DNA from: an uncultured Eubacterium sp.
GTDB lineage: Bacteria > Bacillota > Clostridia > Lachnospirales > Lachnospiraceae
DNA length: 64,000 nt
Direction: 5' to 3'
Assembly: GCF_937958975.1 (NCBI RefSeq)
Contig: NZ_CALGRE010000002.1
Span: 1 to 64,000 of the forward strand
The position numbers were made by a program, and so were the translations under genes. Below the pieces are notes generated by a model. That model worked only from the letters and a program-made list of their open reading frames with translations. It did no database searches and was not told the DNA's origin. Of this stretch, positions 8,891 through 17,382 are shown piece by piece; position 1 is the first letter of the stretch; every line of letters starts with the position of its first letter.

Positions 8891-10219
8891 TTATTGAACC
8901 AGTTCTCCAATGAAATCATAATCGTTTGTCCCTGTAACCTTTACTTTCACAAAGTCACCGGTCATCAATTCTTCATCCGTAACGATAAAAATATTACTGT
9001 CAACTCCTGGTATATCCATGTATGTTCTGCCTAAATATGCATGTTCTCCTGATATGTGTCCCTCAATCATTGCAACCAATTTCCTGCCAATAAACTGTTC
9101 TGATTTTTCAAATACGATTTCCTGTTGCAATTCCATAATTTCATTTCGCCTTGCAACCTTGAGAGACTCATCAATTTGATTATCCATCTCTGCCGCAGGT
9201 GTATTTTCTTCTGCAGAATATGTGAAAACCCCCAGTCTGTCAAATTCCATTTCATCTACAAACTCCATCATTTTTTGATGGTCTTCGTCGGTTTCACCCG
9301 GAAATCCTGTAATAAGTGTTGTTCTCAAAACAATATCAGGAATTTTATCTCTTAATTTTTGAATAATACTTTTTAACTGTTTATTATTTGTTTTCCGCCC
9401 CATTCTTTTAAGGACATTATCACTGGCATGCTGTATCGGAATATCAAGATAATTACATATTTTGCTTTCCCTCGCCATCACCTCAATCAACTCATCATAA
9501 ATCTCTTCCGGATAACAGTATAATACCCGAATCCAATATATTCCAGAGATTTTTGTGAGTTTTTCAAGAAGAACATGCAAAGATTTTTTACCATAAATAT
9601 CTTTTCCATACATCGTTGTTTCCTGTGCTACAAGAATCAACTCTCTCACACCACGCTCCGCCAGCTCTTTTGCTTCCTTTAGTATATTTTCCATTTTTAC
9701 ACTTCTGTAATTTCCTCTTATTTTAGGAATAATACAATAAGTGCAATGCTTATCGCAGCCTTCTGCTATTTTAAGATATGCATAACTACCGGAAGTTGAT
9801 AAATTTCTAGGAGCATTTTCACCTGCCAGTTTATCTATATTTTCCAAACATAATACTTTTTTCTTTTCTGTAAAAAAATTATCAATCGCTTTCGCAACAC
9901 TGTCAATTGCCGTTGTTCCGATACAAATATCTATTTCAGGAATCTCTTCTTTTATCTGGCTAAAATATCGCTGCGCCAAACAGCCCGCCAAAACAAGCGC
10001 CTTACATTTTCCCTCTTCTTTGTATCTCGCCATCTCAAAAATAGTGTCAATGCTTTCCTCTTTTGCATCATTGATGAAACAACAGCTATTGATAATGATA
10101 ATATCAGCCTCCGCTTCATTATCTGTAAATTCATAGCCTGCTTTTTCCAGTATTCCCGACATATGCTCAGAGTCAACTAAATTTTTATCGCAGCCCAGTG
10201 ATATCAAAAGTATCTTCAA
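8891..10219 (-). CDS. rimO: Ribosomal protein S12 methylthiotransferase RimO
   Basis: 442 residues. Radical SAM enzyme that adds a methylthio group to an aspartate of ribosomal protein S12. The N-terminal MTTase domain supplies three cysteines for one cluster ('ISLGCDKNLVDSE' at residue 10, 'NSCCFINDAKEES' near 46, 'LAGCLAQRY' near 80). The radical SAM motif C-x3-C-x2-C is 'GCDKHCTYCIIP'. A C-terminal TRAM domain ends the protein. 'SLGCDKNLVDSE' and 'DAKEESIDTI' separate it from MiaB. It lies between rpoZ and pgsA. Confidence 0.95.
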   Translation of the reverse strand: MKILLISLGCDKNLVDSEHMSGILEKAGYEFTDNEAEADIIIINSCCFINDAKEESIDTIFEMARYKEEGKCKALVLAGCLAQRYFSQIKEEIPEIDICIGTTAIDSVAKAIDNFFTEKKKVLCLENIDKLAGENAPRNLSTSGSYAYLKIAEGCDKHCTYCIIPKIRGNYRSVKMENILKEAKELAERGVRELILVAQETTMYGKDIYGKKSLHVLLEKLTKISGIYWIRVLYCYPEEIYDELIEVMARESKICNYLDIPIQHASDNVLKRMGRKTNNKQLKSIIQKLRDKIPDIVLRTTLITGFPGETDEDHQKMMEFVDEMEFDRLGVFTYSAEENTPAAEMDNQIDESLKVARRNEIMELQQEIVFEKSEQFIGRKLVAMIEGHISGEHAYLGRTYMDIPGVDSNIFIVTDEELMTGDFVKVKVTGTNDYDFIGELVQ

Positions 10220-10264
10220 TTTGTTTCTCCTTTAAAATATCAGAAAAAAGTATCTGTAGATTCT

Positions 10265-10510
10265 TTATTCCTCTTCTTCGTCTTCTCCTAAAATTCTAAT
10301 TTTAGAATTGCACAATTCGTCTACTGCAACGGATAAAGGCTTTTTTCCGGCTGCTTTCTCCACTAAAGGCTCGTCTCCTGCAATAATCTGTCTCGCTCTT
10401 CTCGATGTTGCCATAACAATAGAATACCGGCTCTGGACAACCGGCTGCTCACCGTCTTCAACCTCACTGTTTGCAACTAACATTAAATCTGAATATGATG
10501 GATGTAACAT
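10265..10510 (-). CDS. rpoZ: RNA polymerase omega subunit
   Basis: 81 residues from the chosen start. Omega helps assemble and stabilise RNA polymerase. Typical features: 'MLHPSYSDLM' start, 'SRYSIVMATSRRARQI' (helix that contacts beta prime) and an acidic tail. A longer frame begins at 10528 inside gmk, but ATG at 10510 has AAGGAG six to seven bases upstream and lies one base after the gmk stop. The order yicC-gmk-rpoZ is conserved in Firmicutes and indicates translational coupling. Confidence 0.92.
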   Translation of the reverse strand: MLHPSYSDLMLVANSEVEDGEQPVVQSRYSIVMATSRRARQIIAGDEPLVEKAAGKKPLSVAVDELCNSKIRILGEDEEEE

Positions 10511-10511
10511 T

Positions 10512-11138
10512 TTATTCTCCTTCCACAAAAACCAAAATTTCTTTTTTTATTTTTTTTACAAAATCCCTATCTGCTAATTCAGGATTATTGTCATTTCTAA
10601 TATCATTTATGCGCTCAGCACAACTTTCAACAATATCATTTACTACAAAATAGTCATATTTGTCAACATTATGTGTTTCTTCTGCCGCTTTTGCCAGCCT
10701 CTCTCTTATCACTTCACTGCTCTCTGTATTTCTATTCACAAGTCTGGCTTTTAATTCTCCGGCACTTGGCGGCAAAATAAATACCATCAGTGCTTCCGGC
10801 ATTTTTTCCTTCACCTGCAATGCACCTTTGGTCTCAATTTCTAAAATAACATCTTTTCCTTTGTTTATATTTTCTTCCACGAACTCACGGGGAGTGCCAT
10901 AATAATGGTCAACATATCCCGCATGCTCAAGAAGTCTGTCACTCTTCACCATTTCTTCAAACAAATTATTTGAAATGAAATGATAATGAACCCCGTTTAC
11001 TTCGTTTTCTCTCGGCTGTCTGGTCGTAACAGAAACTGAAAACTCGTAATTTTCATAGTGCTCCCGCAAATACTTGACAACCGTACCTTTACCCACACCG
11101 GAAAATCCTGATATGATAAGTAATTTACCCTTTTTCAT
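10512..11138 (-). CDS. gmk: Guanylate kinase
   Basis: 208 residues. Converts GMP to GDP using ATP. P-loop 'GFSGVGKGT' at residues 11-19; the GMP-binding region 'SVTTRQPRENEVNGVHYHF' follows; 'FILPPSAGELKARLVNR' belongs to the lid region. Normal length. It sits 12 bases after yicC and is translationally coupled to rpoZ. Confidence 0.96.
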   Translation of the reverse strand: MKKGKLLIISGFSGVGKGTVVKYLREHYENYEFSVSVTTRQPRENEVNGVHYHFISNNLFEEMVKSDRLLEHAGYVDHYYGTPREFVEENINKGKDVILEIETKGALQVKEKMPEALMVFILPPSAGELKARLVNRNTESSEVIRERLAKAAEETHNVDKYDYFVVNDIVESCAERINDIRNDNNPELADRDFVKKIKKEILVFVEGE

Positions 11139-11150
11139 TATTTGTTTCCT

Positions 11151-12029
11151 CTATTCTATATTTTGAATCTGTTCCCTGACTTTCTCGATATCTGTCTTTA
11201 ACTCAATCGCAATATCAGATATTTCAGCATCTGTTGTTTTCGATAGTGTAGTATTTGCTTCCCGATTCATCTCCTGTGCGATAAAATCTAATCTTCTTCC
11301 CACAATTCCTCCAGAGACCAGCGCTTCTCTCATTGCTTTAATATGGCTGTCTAGCCGCACCAATTCCTCGTCAACACAAATCTTATCCGCAAAAATAGTC
11401 ACCTCCTGTGCAATCCTTGCTTCATCAATCTGTGTTTCTTCCAACAGTTCATTGATTCTATTTGTTATCTTTTCCCGATATTCTGCAATAATAATCGGTG
11501 ACTTTTCTGTGATTATCTGAACATATTGAAGCATTCCATCAAGTTTAGCCAGCAAGTCCGTCTTTAAACGTTCTCCTTCTTCAGCTCTCGCTTTCACGAG
11601 TTTTTCTGCGGCGCCGTCCACGGCCTGTAACACCAATGTCTGGATTAATTCCTCATCATCCTGACCGCTTTCAATTGTTATGACATCAGGACTTTTCATG
11701 ATATAACTTGTCTTGATATCATTCTCTATTCCCAACTCATCACTAATGCGTGCAAAACAATCAAAATATTCTTTTGCCAACGATGGGTTATATCTTACGC
11801 TTTCGTTTCCCTCGCCCATATTTTCATATGTAATGAAAACATCAACTTTTCCACGTTCAACGTATTTTTTCATTTCTTTTCGTACATTATTTTCCAAAAA
11901 ATTAAGTTTTCGCGGTAACTTAATCCCCAATTCTAAATATCTATGATTTACAGATTTCATCTCCACAGTAACTTTTCTGTCACCCTCAGATACCTCAAAC
12001 CTGCCAAATCCTGTCATACTTTTTAGCAT
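11151..12029 (-). CDS. yicC: YicC family endoribonuclease
   Basis: 292 residues. Begins with the family signature 'LKSMTGFGRFEVSEGDRKVTVEMKSVNHRYLEL' (first part quoted), has a central helical region and ends with the conserved 'GRRLDFIAQEMNREANT' of the C-terminal domain. E. coli YicC is an endoribonuclease; the Bacillus homologue is YloC. It heads the yicC-gmk-rpoZ-rimO series from its own promoter. In Bacillus a small gene, remA, sits between yicC and gmk; here only 12 bases separate them. Confidence 0.92.
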   Translation of the reverse strand: MLKSMTGFGRFEVSEGDRKVTVEMKSVNHRYLELGIKLPRKLNFLENNVRKEMKKYVERGKVDVFITYENMGEGNESVRYNPSLAKEYFDCFARISDELGIENDIKTSYIMKSPDVITIESGQDDEELIQTLVLQAVDGAAEKLVKARAEEGERLKTDLLAKLDGMLQYVQIITEKSPIIIAEYREKITNRINELLEETQIDEARIAQEVTIFADKICVDEELVRLDSHIKAMREALVSGGIVGRRLDFIAQEMNREANTTLSKTTDAEISDIAIELKTDIEKVREQIQNIE

Positions 12030-12067
12030 TTTGCCTCCTAATGAACTGTTTGCCCATAATTCACTTT

Positions 12068-12096
12068 ATTATAATTCATAGATGGCTTACCGTCAA
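12068..12096 (-). promoter_or_regulatory. SigA-type promoter for yicC-gmk-rpoZ
   Basis: TTGACG (12091-12096) and TATAAT (12068-12073) on the minus strand, 17-base spacer, about 39 bases before the yicC start. Confidence 0.78.
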
Positions 12097-12108
12097 GTTG
12101 CACTTCCC

Positions 12109-12137
12109 TTGACTTACCAGATATTTAATACTAAAAT
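12109..12137 (+). promoter_or_regulatory. SigA-type promoter for rqcH
   Basis: TTGACT (12109-12114) and TAAAAT (12132-12137), 17-base spacer. It is downstream of the first possible in-frame start of the long frame, so it also fixes the rqcH start at 12169. Confidence 0.7.
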
Positions 12138-12168
12138 CTATCTTAGATTAAAAGAAGGAGAAAAATTT

Positions 12169-13917
12169 ATGGCATTTGACGGAATCGCAGTATCAGCTTT
12201 AATATCAGAATTTAATAAAAAATTAACCGATGGAAGAATCTATAAAATTGCACAAACCGAAGCAGACGAACTTATGTTGACTTTTAAGGCAAATAAAACC
12301 CAATATAAAATGCTTATCAGTGCAAATGCCAGTCTTCCTCTCATTTACTTTACAGAATCCAGTAAACAGGCTCCGCTTACTGCTCCCAATTTTTGCATGC
12401 TTTTAAGAAAACATATTAACAATGGTCGAATTATGAGCATTACACAACCGGGGTTGGAACGTATTATAGACTTTGAAATTCAGCATTTAGATGAGCTGGG
12501 CGATGTGCGTACAAAGCATTTGATTGTTGAACTGATGGGAAAACACAGTAATATTATTTTTGTAGATGACCAAAACAACATTATCGACAGTATTAAACAT
12601 GTCACCTCTGTAATGAGTTCCGTAAGGCAGGTACTACCCGGCAAACCATATTTTATTCCGGAAACAATGGATAAATCCAATCCGTTAAAAATCTCAAAAG
12701 AAGATTTTTTCCAAACTGTTTTTTCCAAACCGATGCCTTTATCAAAAGCTATTTATATTTCATTTACAGGAATCAGTCCTGCAATTGCTGAAAGTATCTG
12801 TTTCGAAAACAAACTGGATTCCTCACTTCCTGCAAATACATTTGTTCCCGGAGACCAAAATCTTATTTGGATGAGTTTTTATCAAATAATAAATAAAATT
12901 AAAAATCAGGACTTTTCCCCTGTCATATACGAAAAGGATGAGAAACCGGAAGAGTTTAGCGCTATTCCTCTTTCTACATTTCCCGATTGCAGCAACGTAC
13001 AATTTGACAGTATGAGCCACCTTCTGGAAGTTTACTATGCCAGAAAAAATTTATACACACGGATGAGACAAAAATCCGTTGATTTAAGAAAAATTGTGTC
13101 TAATTCTCTTGAGCGGGAACATAAAAAATATAATTTGCAGCTCAGGCAATTAAAAGATACCGAAAAAAAAGATAGATATAAGGTTTATGGTGAATTGCTC
13201 ACCACCTATGGCTACTCCATAGAACCGGGAACCAAAACTTTTGATACTATTGATTTTTATACCGGAGAACCTGTCAAAATCACTTTGGACCCTACGATTA
13301 CTCCTATCGAAAATGCCAAAAAATTCTTTGAAAAATATGCGAAACTAAAAAGAACATTTGAAGCTTTAAACGATATTATTAAAGAAACAAAAATTTCTAT
13401 CGACTATTTGGAATCCATACATGTGGCACTTGATATGGCAGTCAACGAAGATGATTTAAAAGCCATCTCTAAAGAACTATCGCAGACCGGATATATAAAA
13501 CAAAAACATCATGGAAATTCAAAAAACAAAAAAGATAAAGTGAAAAGTAAACCGCTTCATTATATTTCCTCAGACGGATTTGATATGTATGTTGGAAAAA
13601 ATAATATCCAAAATGAAGAATTAACGTTCAAAGTTGCTACCGGAAATGACTGGTGGTTTCACAGTAAGACTTTTCCCGGCTCACATGTCATCGTAAAATG
13701 TAATAATAAAGAATTACCGGACAATACATTTGAGGAAGCTGCAAGACTTGCTGCATATTACTCAAAAGGAGTAAATCAGGATAAAGTAGAAATTGATTAT
13801 ATTCAGAAAAAACATGTAAAAAAAGTTGCCGGAGCAATGCCGGGATTTGTAATTTATCATACAAATTATTCTATGTCGATTGCTCCTGACATTTCAGGAA
13901 TACAAGAAATAATTTAA
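12169..13917 (+). CDS. rqcH: Ribosome quality control protein RqcH (NFACT family, FbpA-like)
   Basis: 582 residues. Binds obstructed 50S subunits and directs C-terminal alanine tailing of stalled chains; also annotated as fibronectin-binding protein. Order: NFACT-N domain (about 1-200), helical coiled-coil middle (about 290-430, 'LEREHKKYNLQLRQLKD'), then the NFACT-R domain with 'DGFDMYVGKNNIQNEELTFK', 'DWWFHSKTFPGSHVI' and 'VEIDYIQKKHVKK'. An upstream in-frame ATG at 12082 lies before the promoter; ATG at 12169 has AGAAGGAG nine bases ahead. It is divergent from yicC and converges with glgA. Confidence 0.92.
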   Translation: MAFDGIAVSALISEFNKKLTDGRIYKIAQTEADELMLTFKANKTQYKMLISANASLPLIYFTESSKQAPLTAPNFCMLLRKHINNGRIMSITQPGLERIIDFEIQHLDELGDVRTKHLIVELMGKHSNIIFVDDQNNIIDSIKHVTSVMSSVRQVLPGKPYFIPETMDKSNPLKISKEDFFQTVFSKPMPLSKAIYISFTGISPAIAESICFENKLDSSLPANTFVPGDQNLIWMSFYQIINKIKNQDFSPVIYEKDEKPEEFSAIPLSTFPDCSNVQFDSMSHLLEVYYARKNLYTRMRQKSVDLRKIVSNSLEREHKKYNLQLRQLKDTEKKDRYKVYGELLTTYGYSIEPGTKTFDTIDFYTGEPVKITLDPTITPIENAKKFFEKYAKLKRTFEALNDIIKETKISIDYLESIHVALDMAVNEDDLKAISKELSQTGYIKQKHHGNSKNKKDKVKSKPLHYISSDGFDMYVGKNNIQNEELTFKVATGNDWWFHSKTFPGSHVIVKCNNKELPDNTFEEAARLAAYYSKGVNQDKVEIDYIQKKHVKKVAGAMPGFVIYHTNYSMSIAPDISGIQEII

Positions 13918-13922
13918 AGTAT

Positions 13923-13963
13923 AAAAAACAAGGCTGATATTTTTAATATCAGCCTTGTTTTTT
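13923..13963. terminator. Bidirectional terminator between rqcH and glgA
   Basis: A perfect 19-bp inverted repeat (13923-13941 with 13945-13963, core CAAGGCTGATATT) and a 3-base loop. The A run on one side and T run on the other allow it to stop both convergent transcripts. Confidence 0.92.
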
Positions 13964-13978
13964 ATATCAGTCTATTTA

Positions 13979-15418
13979 CTATAATAATTCTTCATATAAT
14001 TTTTCGTATTTTTCAGCGGATGCCTTCCATGAGAAATCAGCCGCCATAGCTCTGTCAACCATCTTATTCCAGTCACGTTTCTTATCATAAAATACATGTT
14101 CTGCATATCTGACTGTCCCCATCATCTCATGGGCATTATAATTACAGAATGAGAAACCTGTACCCGTATTCTCATATTCATTATATGGTTCTACTGTATC
14201 CTTTAATCCACCGGTTTCGCGGACAATAGGAAGCGTTCCATACCTTAAACTCATGAGCTGGCTGAGACCGCACGGTTCAAATAAAGACGGCATTATAAAT
14301 GCATCACATGCTGCATAAATTTTGTGGGAAAGCTCTTCTGAATAGAATATATTTGCAGATACATCCTTTCCATATTTCCAATCGAAATGTCTGAACATAT
14401 TCTCATATCTCTCCTCACCTGTACCGAGAATAACGAACTGTACCGCATCCTGGCACAATTCATCCATAACACATGCAATCAAATCAAGACCCTTCTGGTC
14501 TGTAAGCCTGCTGACAAGTCCAATCATCATTTTCTTAGGATTTACTTCCAATCCTAACTCTTTTTGTAAAGCTGTCTTATTCTTTACTTTTTCTTTTCTA
14601 AAATTCTCCTTTGAGAAATTCTTTGCAATCATTTTATCTGTTGCCGGATTATATTCGTCATAGTCTATACCGTTTACAATTCCTCGTAAACAGTTTGCTC
14701 TGGCTCTCATAAGTCCGTCTAATCCTTCTCCATAAAAAGGTGTCTTAATTTCTTCTGCATATGTGTCACTCACGGTAGTAATCATATCTGCATAGACAAT
14801 GCCACCTTTTAAATAATTTCCATCATCATAATCTTTCAGTTTGTCTGATGTGAAATAGTAATCAGACAATCCTGCAATATCCTTAATCGTATCTACATCC
14901 CACACTCCCTGGAATTTAAGATTATGAATTGTCATAATTGACTTTATTCCCTGATAAAAATCTCCATAAGAAAAACTGTCTTTCAAATAAACCGGTATCA
15001 GTCCCGTCTGCCAGTCATGACAGTGAATAATATCAGGTCTGAAATCAATTACAGGAAGCGCCGACAATACAGCTCTGGAAAAAAACGCAAATTTTTCAAG
15101 GTCATATCTCACATCACTGTACGGCTTTGGTCCCGCAAAATAATATTCATTGTCAATGAAATAGAATTTTACACCTTCATATTCCATTTCCATAATTCCA
15201 ACATATTGTCTTCTCCAACATAAATCCATATAAAAATGATTTACATATGTCATTTTTTCCTGCCATTTTTGATTGATACACATATATTTAGGAATCATCA
15301 CTCTGACATCATAATTTTCTTTATCAAAACATTTTGGCAATGAACCAACAACGTCTGCCAAACCACCGGTCTTGATAAATGGTACACACTCTGACGCAGC
15401 GAATAATATTTTCTTCAT
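13979..15418 (-). CDS. glgA: Glycogen synthase (ADP-glucose type)
   Basis: 479 residues, normal for GlgA. Transfers glucose from ADP-glucose to the growing alpha-1,4-glucan. The N-terminal GT5 domain has the K-T-G-G-L motif (residues 16-20) that binds ADP-glucose, followed by 'HCHDWQTGLIPVYL' and 'TIHNLKFQG'. The C-terminal domain has 'GLVSRLTDQKGLDLI' and 'MPSLFEPCGLSQL', which hold the nucleotide and catalytic Glu. No other glg gene is adjacent. GGAGG precedes the ATG. It is 70 bases downstream of spo0A and could be read from it or from a promoter of its own. Confidence 0.94.
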   Translation of the reverse strand: MKKILFAASECVPFIKTGGLADVVGSLPKCFDKENYDVRVMIPKYMCINQKWQEKMTYVNHFYMDLCWRRQYVGIMEMEYEGVKFYFIDNEYYFAGPKPYSDVRYDLEKFAFFSRAVLSALPVIDFRPDIIHCHDWQTGLIPVYLKDSFSYGDFYQGIKSIMTIHNLKFQGVWDVDTIKDIAGLSDYYFTSDKLKDYDDGNYLKGGIVYADMITTVSDTYAEEIKTPFYGEGLDGLMRARANCLRGIVNGIDYDEYNPATDKMIAKNFSKENFRKEKVKNKTALQKELGLEVNPKKMMIGLVSRLTDQKGLDLIACVMDELCQDAVQFVILGTGEERYENMFRHFDWKYGKDVSANIFYSEELSHKIYAACDAFIMPSLFEPCGLSQLMSLRYGTLPIVRETGGLKDTVEPYNEYENTGTGFSFCNYNAHEMMGTVRYAEHVFYDKKRDWNKMVDRAMAADFSWKASAEKYEKLYEELL

Positions 15419-15488
15419 ATCTTTTCCTCCAGACTATTTTTTTCTTAAGTATATCATACTAAAAATACAGAATAATGAAAAGAACTAT

Positions 15489-16352
15489 TTATCTGCATTT
15501 ATACTCTAATCTGATTTTATCAGCAATTAAAGCAATAAATTCTGAATTTGTCGGTTTCCCTTTTTCTGCGTTAATGGTATAACCAAAAAGTTCATCAATA
15601 GTATCCATCCTGCCTCTGTTCCATGCAACTTCTATAGCATGACGTATCGCTCTTTCCACCCTGCTCGAAGTTGTCTGAAACTTTTTCGCAATGGTTGGAT
15701 ATAAAATTTTTGTGATTGAGTTTAACATCTCCGGGTCATTCACCGACATAATAATAGCTTCTCTCAAATACTGATATCCTTTAATATGCGCAGGAACGCC
15801 GACATCATGTATAATATTTGTCACATCCCCCTCAATATTTCTTTCCATAAACTGCTGTTTATCCTCATATGGTGCAATGAGCTTCTTATTTTCAGGAATA
15901 CGTTTATTATAAGATTTTACACTTTTGATTCTGTCTACAATCATATCTGTCTCAAATGGTTTCAGCATATAATACCCTGCTCCCATCCCAAAAGCATCCT
16001 GTATTACTGTCTCATTACATATTGCAGATGTAATAATAAAAAACGGCAATTTTATGATACTTCCATCATTATGTATTTTATTCATCAGAGATAATCCATC
16101 CATCTTTGGCATAATCAAATCCAACACCACCACATCTGGATTACTTTTTTTGATAACATCATATGCTTCCTCACCATTAGAAGCTTTTCCCACAACAACA
16201 ATATCGTCATCGTTTGATAAAGTATCACAAATATTGCTAATTACTTTTTCATTATCATCTACCACAGCAACGTTAATTTTTTCTGTTTTTTTCACATAAT
16301 TTGAATTAATCACTCTATTTATACTACTATTTCTGGTATTATTTAATATCAT
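15489..16352 (-). CDS. spo0A: Sporulation master regulator Spo0A
   Basis: 287 residues from ATG 16352, which has a perfect AGGAGG five bases ahead; a longer frame to 16472 has no ribosome site. The receiver domain (about 26-145) has the acidic pair D32-D33 and phospho-acceptor D78 in 'VVVLDLIMPKMDG'. The C-terminal DNA-binding domain has the strongly conserved 'RVERAIRHAIEVAWNRGRMD' and 'GKPTNSEFIALIADKIRLE'. Compared with Bacillus Spo0A there is an N-terminal extension of about 20 residues rich in Asn and Ser before the receiver. Phosphorylated Spo0A activates entry into sporulation. The upstream region carries 0A-type boxes and inverted repeats, consistent with autoregulation. Confidence 0.96.
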   Translation of the reverse strand: MILNNTRNSSINRVINSNYVKKTEKINVAVVDDNEKVISNICDTLSNDDDIVVVGKASNGEEAYDVIKKSNPDVVVLDLIMPKMDGLSLMNKIHNDGSIIKLPFFIITSAICNETVIQDAFGMGAGYYMLKPFETDMIVDRIKSVKSYNKRIPENKKLIAPYEDKQQFMERNIEGDVTNIIHDVGVPAHIKGYQYLREAIIMSVNDPEMLNSITKILYPTIAKKFQTTSSRVERAIRHAIEVAWNRGRMDTIDELFGYTINAEKGKPTNSEFIALIADKIRLEYKCR

Positions 16353-16363
16353 CTTTCCTCCTG

Positions 16364-16403
16364 TTTTGTCAAAATACAGTACTGTTTGAATTCTTTTGAC
16401 AAA
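16364..16403. repeat. Inverted repeat in the spo0A leader
   Basis: Arms TTTGTCAAAA (16365-16374) and TTTTGACAAA (16394-16403) are perfect inverted copies 19 bases apart. Between them lies a second perfect palindrome, ACAGTACTGT (16376-16385). Each arm differs by one base from the 0A box core (TTTGTCGAAA). The element sits between the -10 and the ribosome binding site, so it may act as an operator or fold in the mRNA. Confidence 0.65.
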
Positions 16404-16407
16404 GATG

Positions 16408-16436
16408 ATTATAGATTGTATTTCGGTGTAGTTCAA
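16408..16436 (-). promoter_or_regulatory. SigA-type promoter for spo0A
   Basis: TTGAAC (16431-16436) and TATAAT (16408-16413) on the minus strand, 17-base spacer, 56 bases before the start codon. No clear SigH promoter was seen, so spo0A may rely on SigA at this site. Confidence 0.75.
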
Positions 16437-16463
16437 CTTAAAGAAATCGCATAAAACTCTAAA

Positions 16464-16473
16464 TTTCGACAAA
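16464..16473 (-). promoter_or_regulatory. Spo0A binding site (0A box) upstream of spo0A
   Basis: TTTGTCGAAA on the minus strand matches the 0A box core TGTCGAA exactly. It is centred about 32 bases upstream of the -35, a position suited to activation by Spo0A~P. Confidence 0.75.
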
Positions 16474-16560
16474 CCGGTTTACATAGAAAAAATTATGTAA
16501 CACAAACAGATGAAATCTTTCAATAATACCCAAAATAAAAGTCGATTTTTTTACTTTTCT

Positions 16561-16570
16561 GTCGACAAAA
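16561..16570 (-). promoter_or_regulatory. Second, weaker 0A-like box
   Basis: TTTTGTCGAC on the minus strand shares TTTGTCGA with the 0A box but ends in C. It lies just after the stop codon of the FHA gene, about 90 bases upstream of the better box. Confidence 0.4.
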
Positions 16571-16572
16571 AA

Positions 16573-17316
16573 TTAATTGATATAAACAACCATCTTTTCT
16601 TTTTCTGATAGTTCGATAATGTAACCGTCTCTCAATTCATAATATATTTTTGGTTTCAATAATGTCCCATTTACCCTTGTTCCATTGGTAGAATCATAAT
16701 CTGCCACCCTGTATTTTCCGTCTTTAAAAGAGATTACCACATGTATTTGAGATATATACGTCTGCGGAATCACTATATTGGCATTTTCTCTTCCAATCGT
16801 AAAAGGGGACTTGTTAATCAAATATTTTTTATTGTTATGAATAATCATTGCTTCAGGCTGATTGGAAACAATATCTTTTTTGTAATGTTTTGTAATTGTT
16901 TTTTTACTAAAATCTTTTTTCTTTTTTAATTCCAAATGAGCTTCCGTAAATGGATTCAAAACCATACCATCTAAATCATCACATTCATTCATAAAAGTAT
17001 ATGCATCCATCGCCTGTATTCTTATGAGCGAAAATGAATTCATATAATCAACCGGAATCTGCTCATAAGATGTAAATACAGGCAGTAATCTGGCTCTCGC
17101 CCCATCTTTTACGATATCCGGATGTAAAGAAATTCCATCTAACATTTCTTCATATACCTGACAATCCTCAAACACTGCCTTTGCTGCCATAATAATCTCA
17201 GCATTTTGGAGTAATTTTACAATATCTTTTTTCTTAACTTTTTTCTCAGGTTTTTTATTATATTTTTTAATCAAGTCTTCTATTTCATAAACGCGTTCAA
17301 TATTATTCTTTGCCAT
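16573..17316 (-). CDS. SseB-like and FHA domain protein between spoIVB and spo0A
   Basis: 247 residues. Two parts: an N-terminal region of about 145 residues resembling SseB proteins ('ARLLPVFTSYEQIPVDY', 'LDGMVLNPFTEAHLEL'), and a C-terminal FHA domain (about 160-247) with 'FTIGRENANIVIPQTYISQ' and 'VADYDSTNGTRVNGTLL', which keep the Arg, Ser/His-loop and Asn residues used to bind phosphothreonine. A Lys-rich linker joins them. There is no signal peptide. It takes a place between spoIVB and spo0A that is empty in Bacillus, so a link to Ser/Thr kinase signalling in sporulation is possible but only inferred. The cognate kinase is not in the window. Confidence 0.75.
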   Translation of the reverse strand: MAKNNIERVYEIEDLIKKYNKKPEKKVKKKDIVKLLQNAEIIMAAKAVFEDCQVYEEMLDGISLHPDIVKDGARARLLPVFTSYEQIPVDYMNSFSLIRIQAMDAYTFMNECDDLDGMVLNPFTEAHLELKKKKDFSKKTITKHYKKDIVSNQPEAMIIHNNKKYLINKSPFTIGRENANIVIPQTYISQIHVVISFKDGKYRVADYDSTNGTRVNGTLLKPKIYYELRDGYIIELSEKEKMVVYIN

Positions 17317-17382
17317 AAACTGCCCCTTTCTTATCTATTATAAATATTATACAACATTTCCCGATATAATTCTCTATTTTTT

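Noticed and set aside
12082..12168. Longer rqcH starting at 12082
   Set aside because: The extra 29 codons lie over the yicC and rqcH promoters and lack a ribosome site; they do not resemble NFACT proteins.
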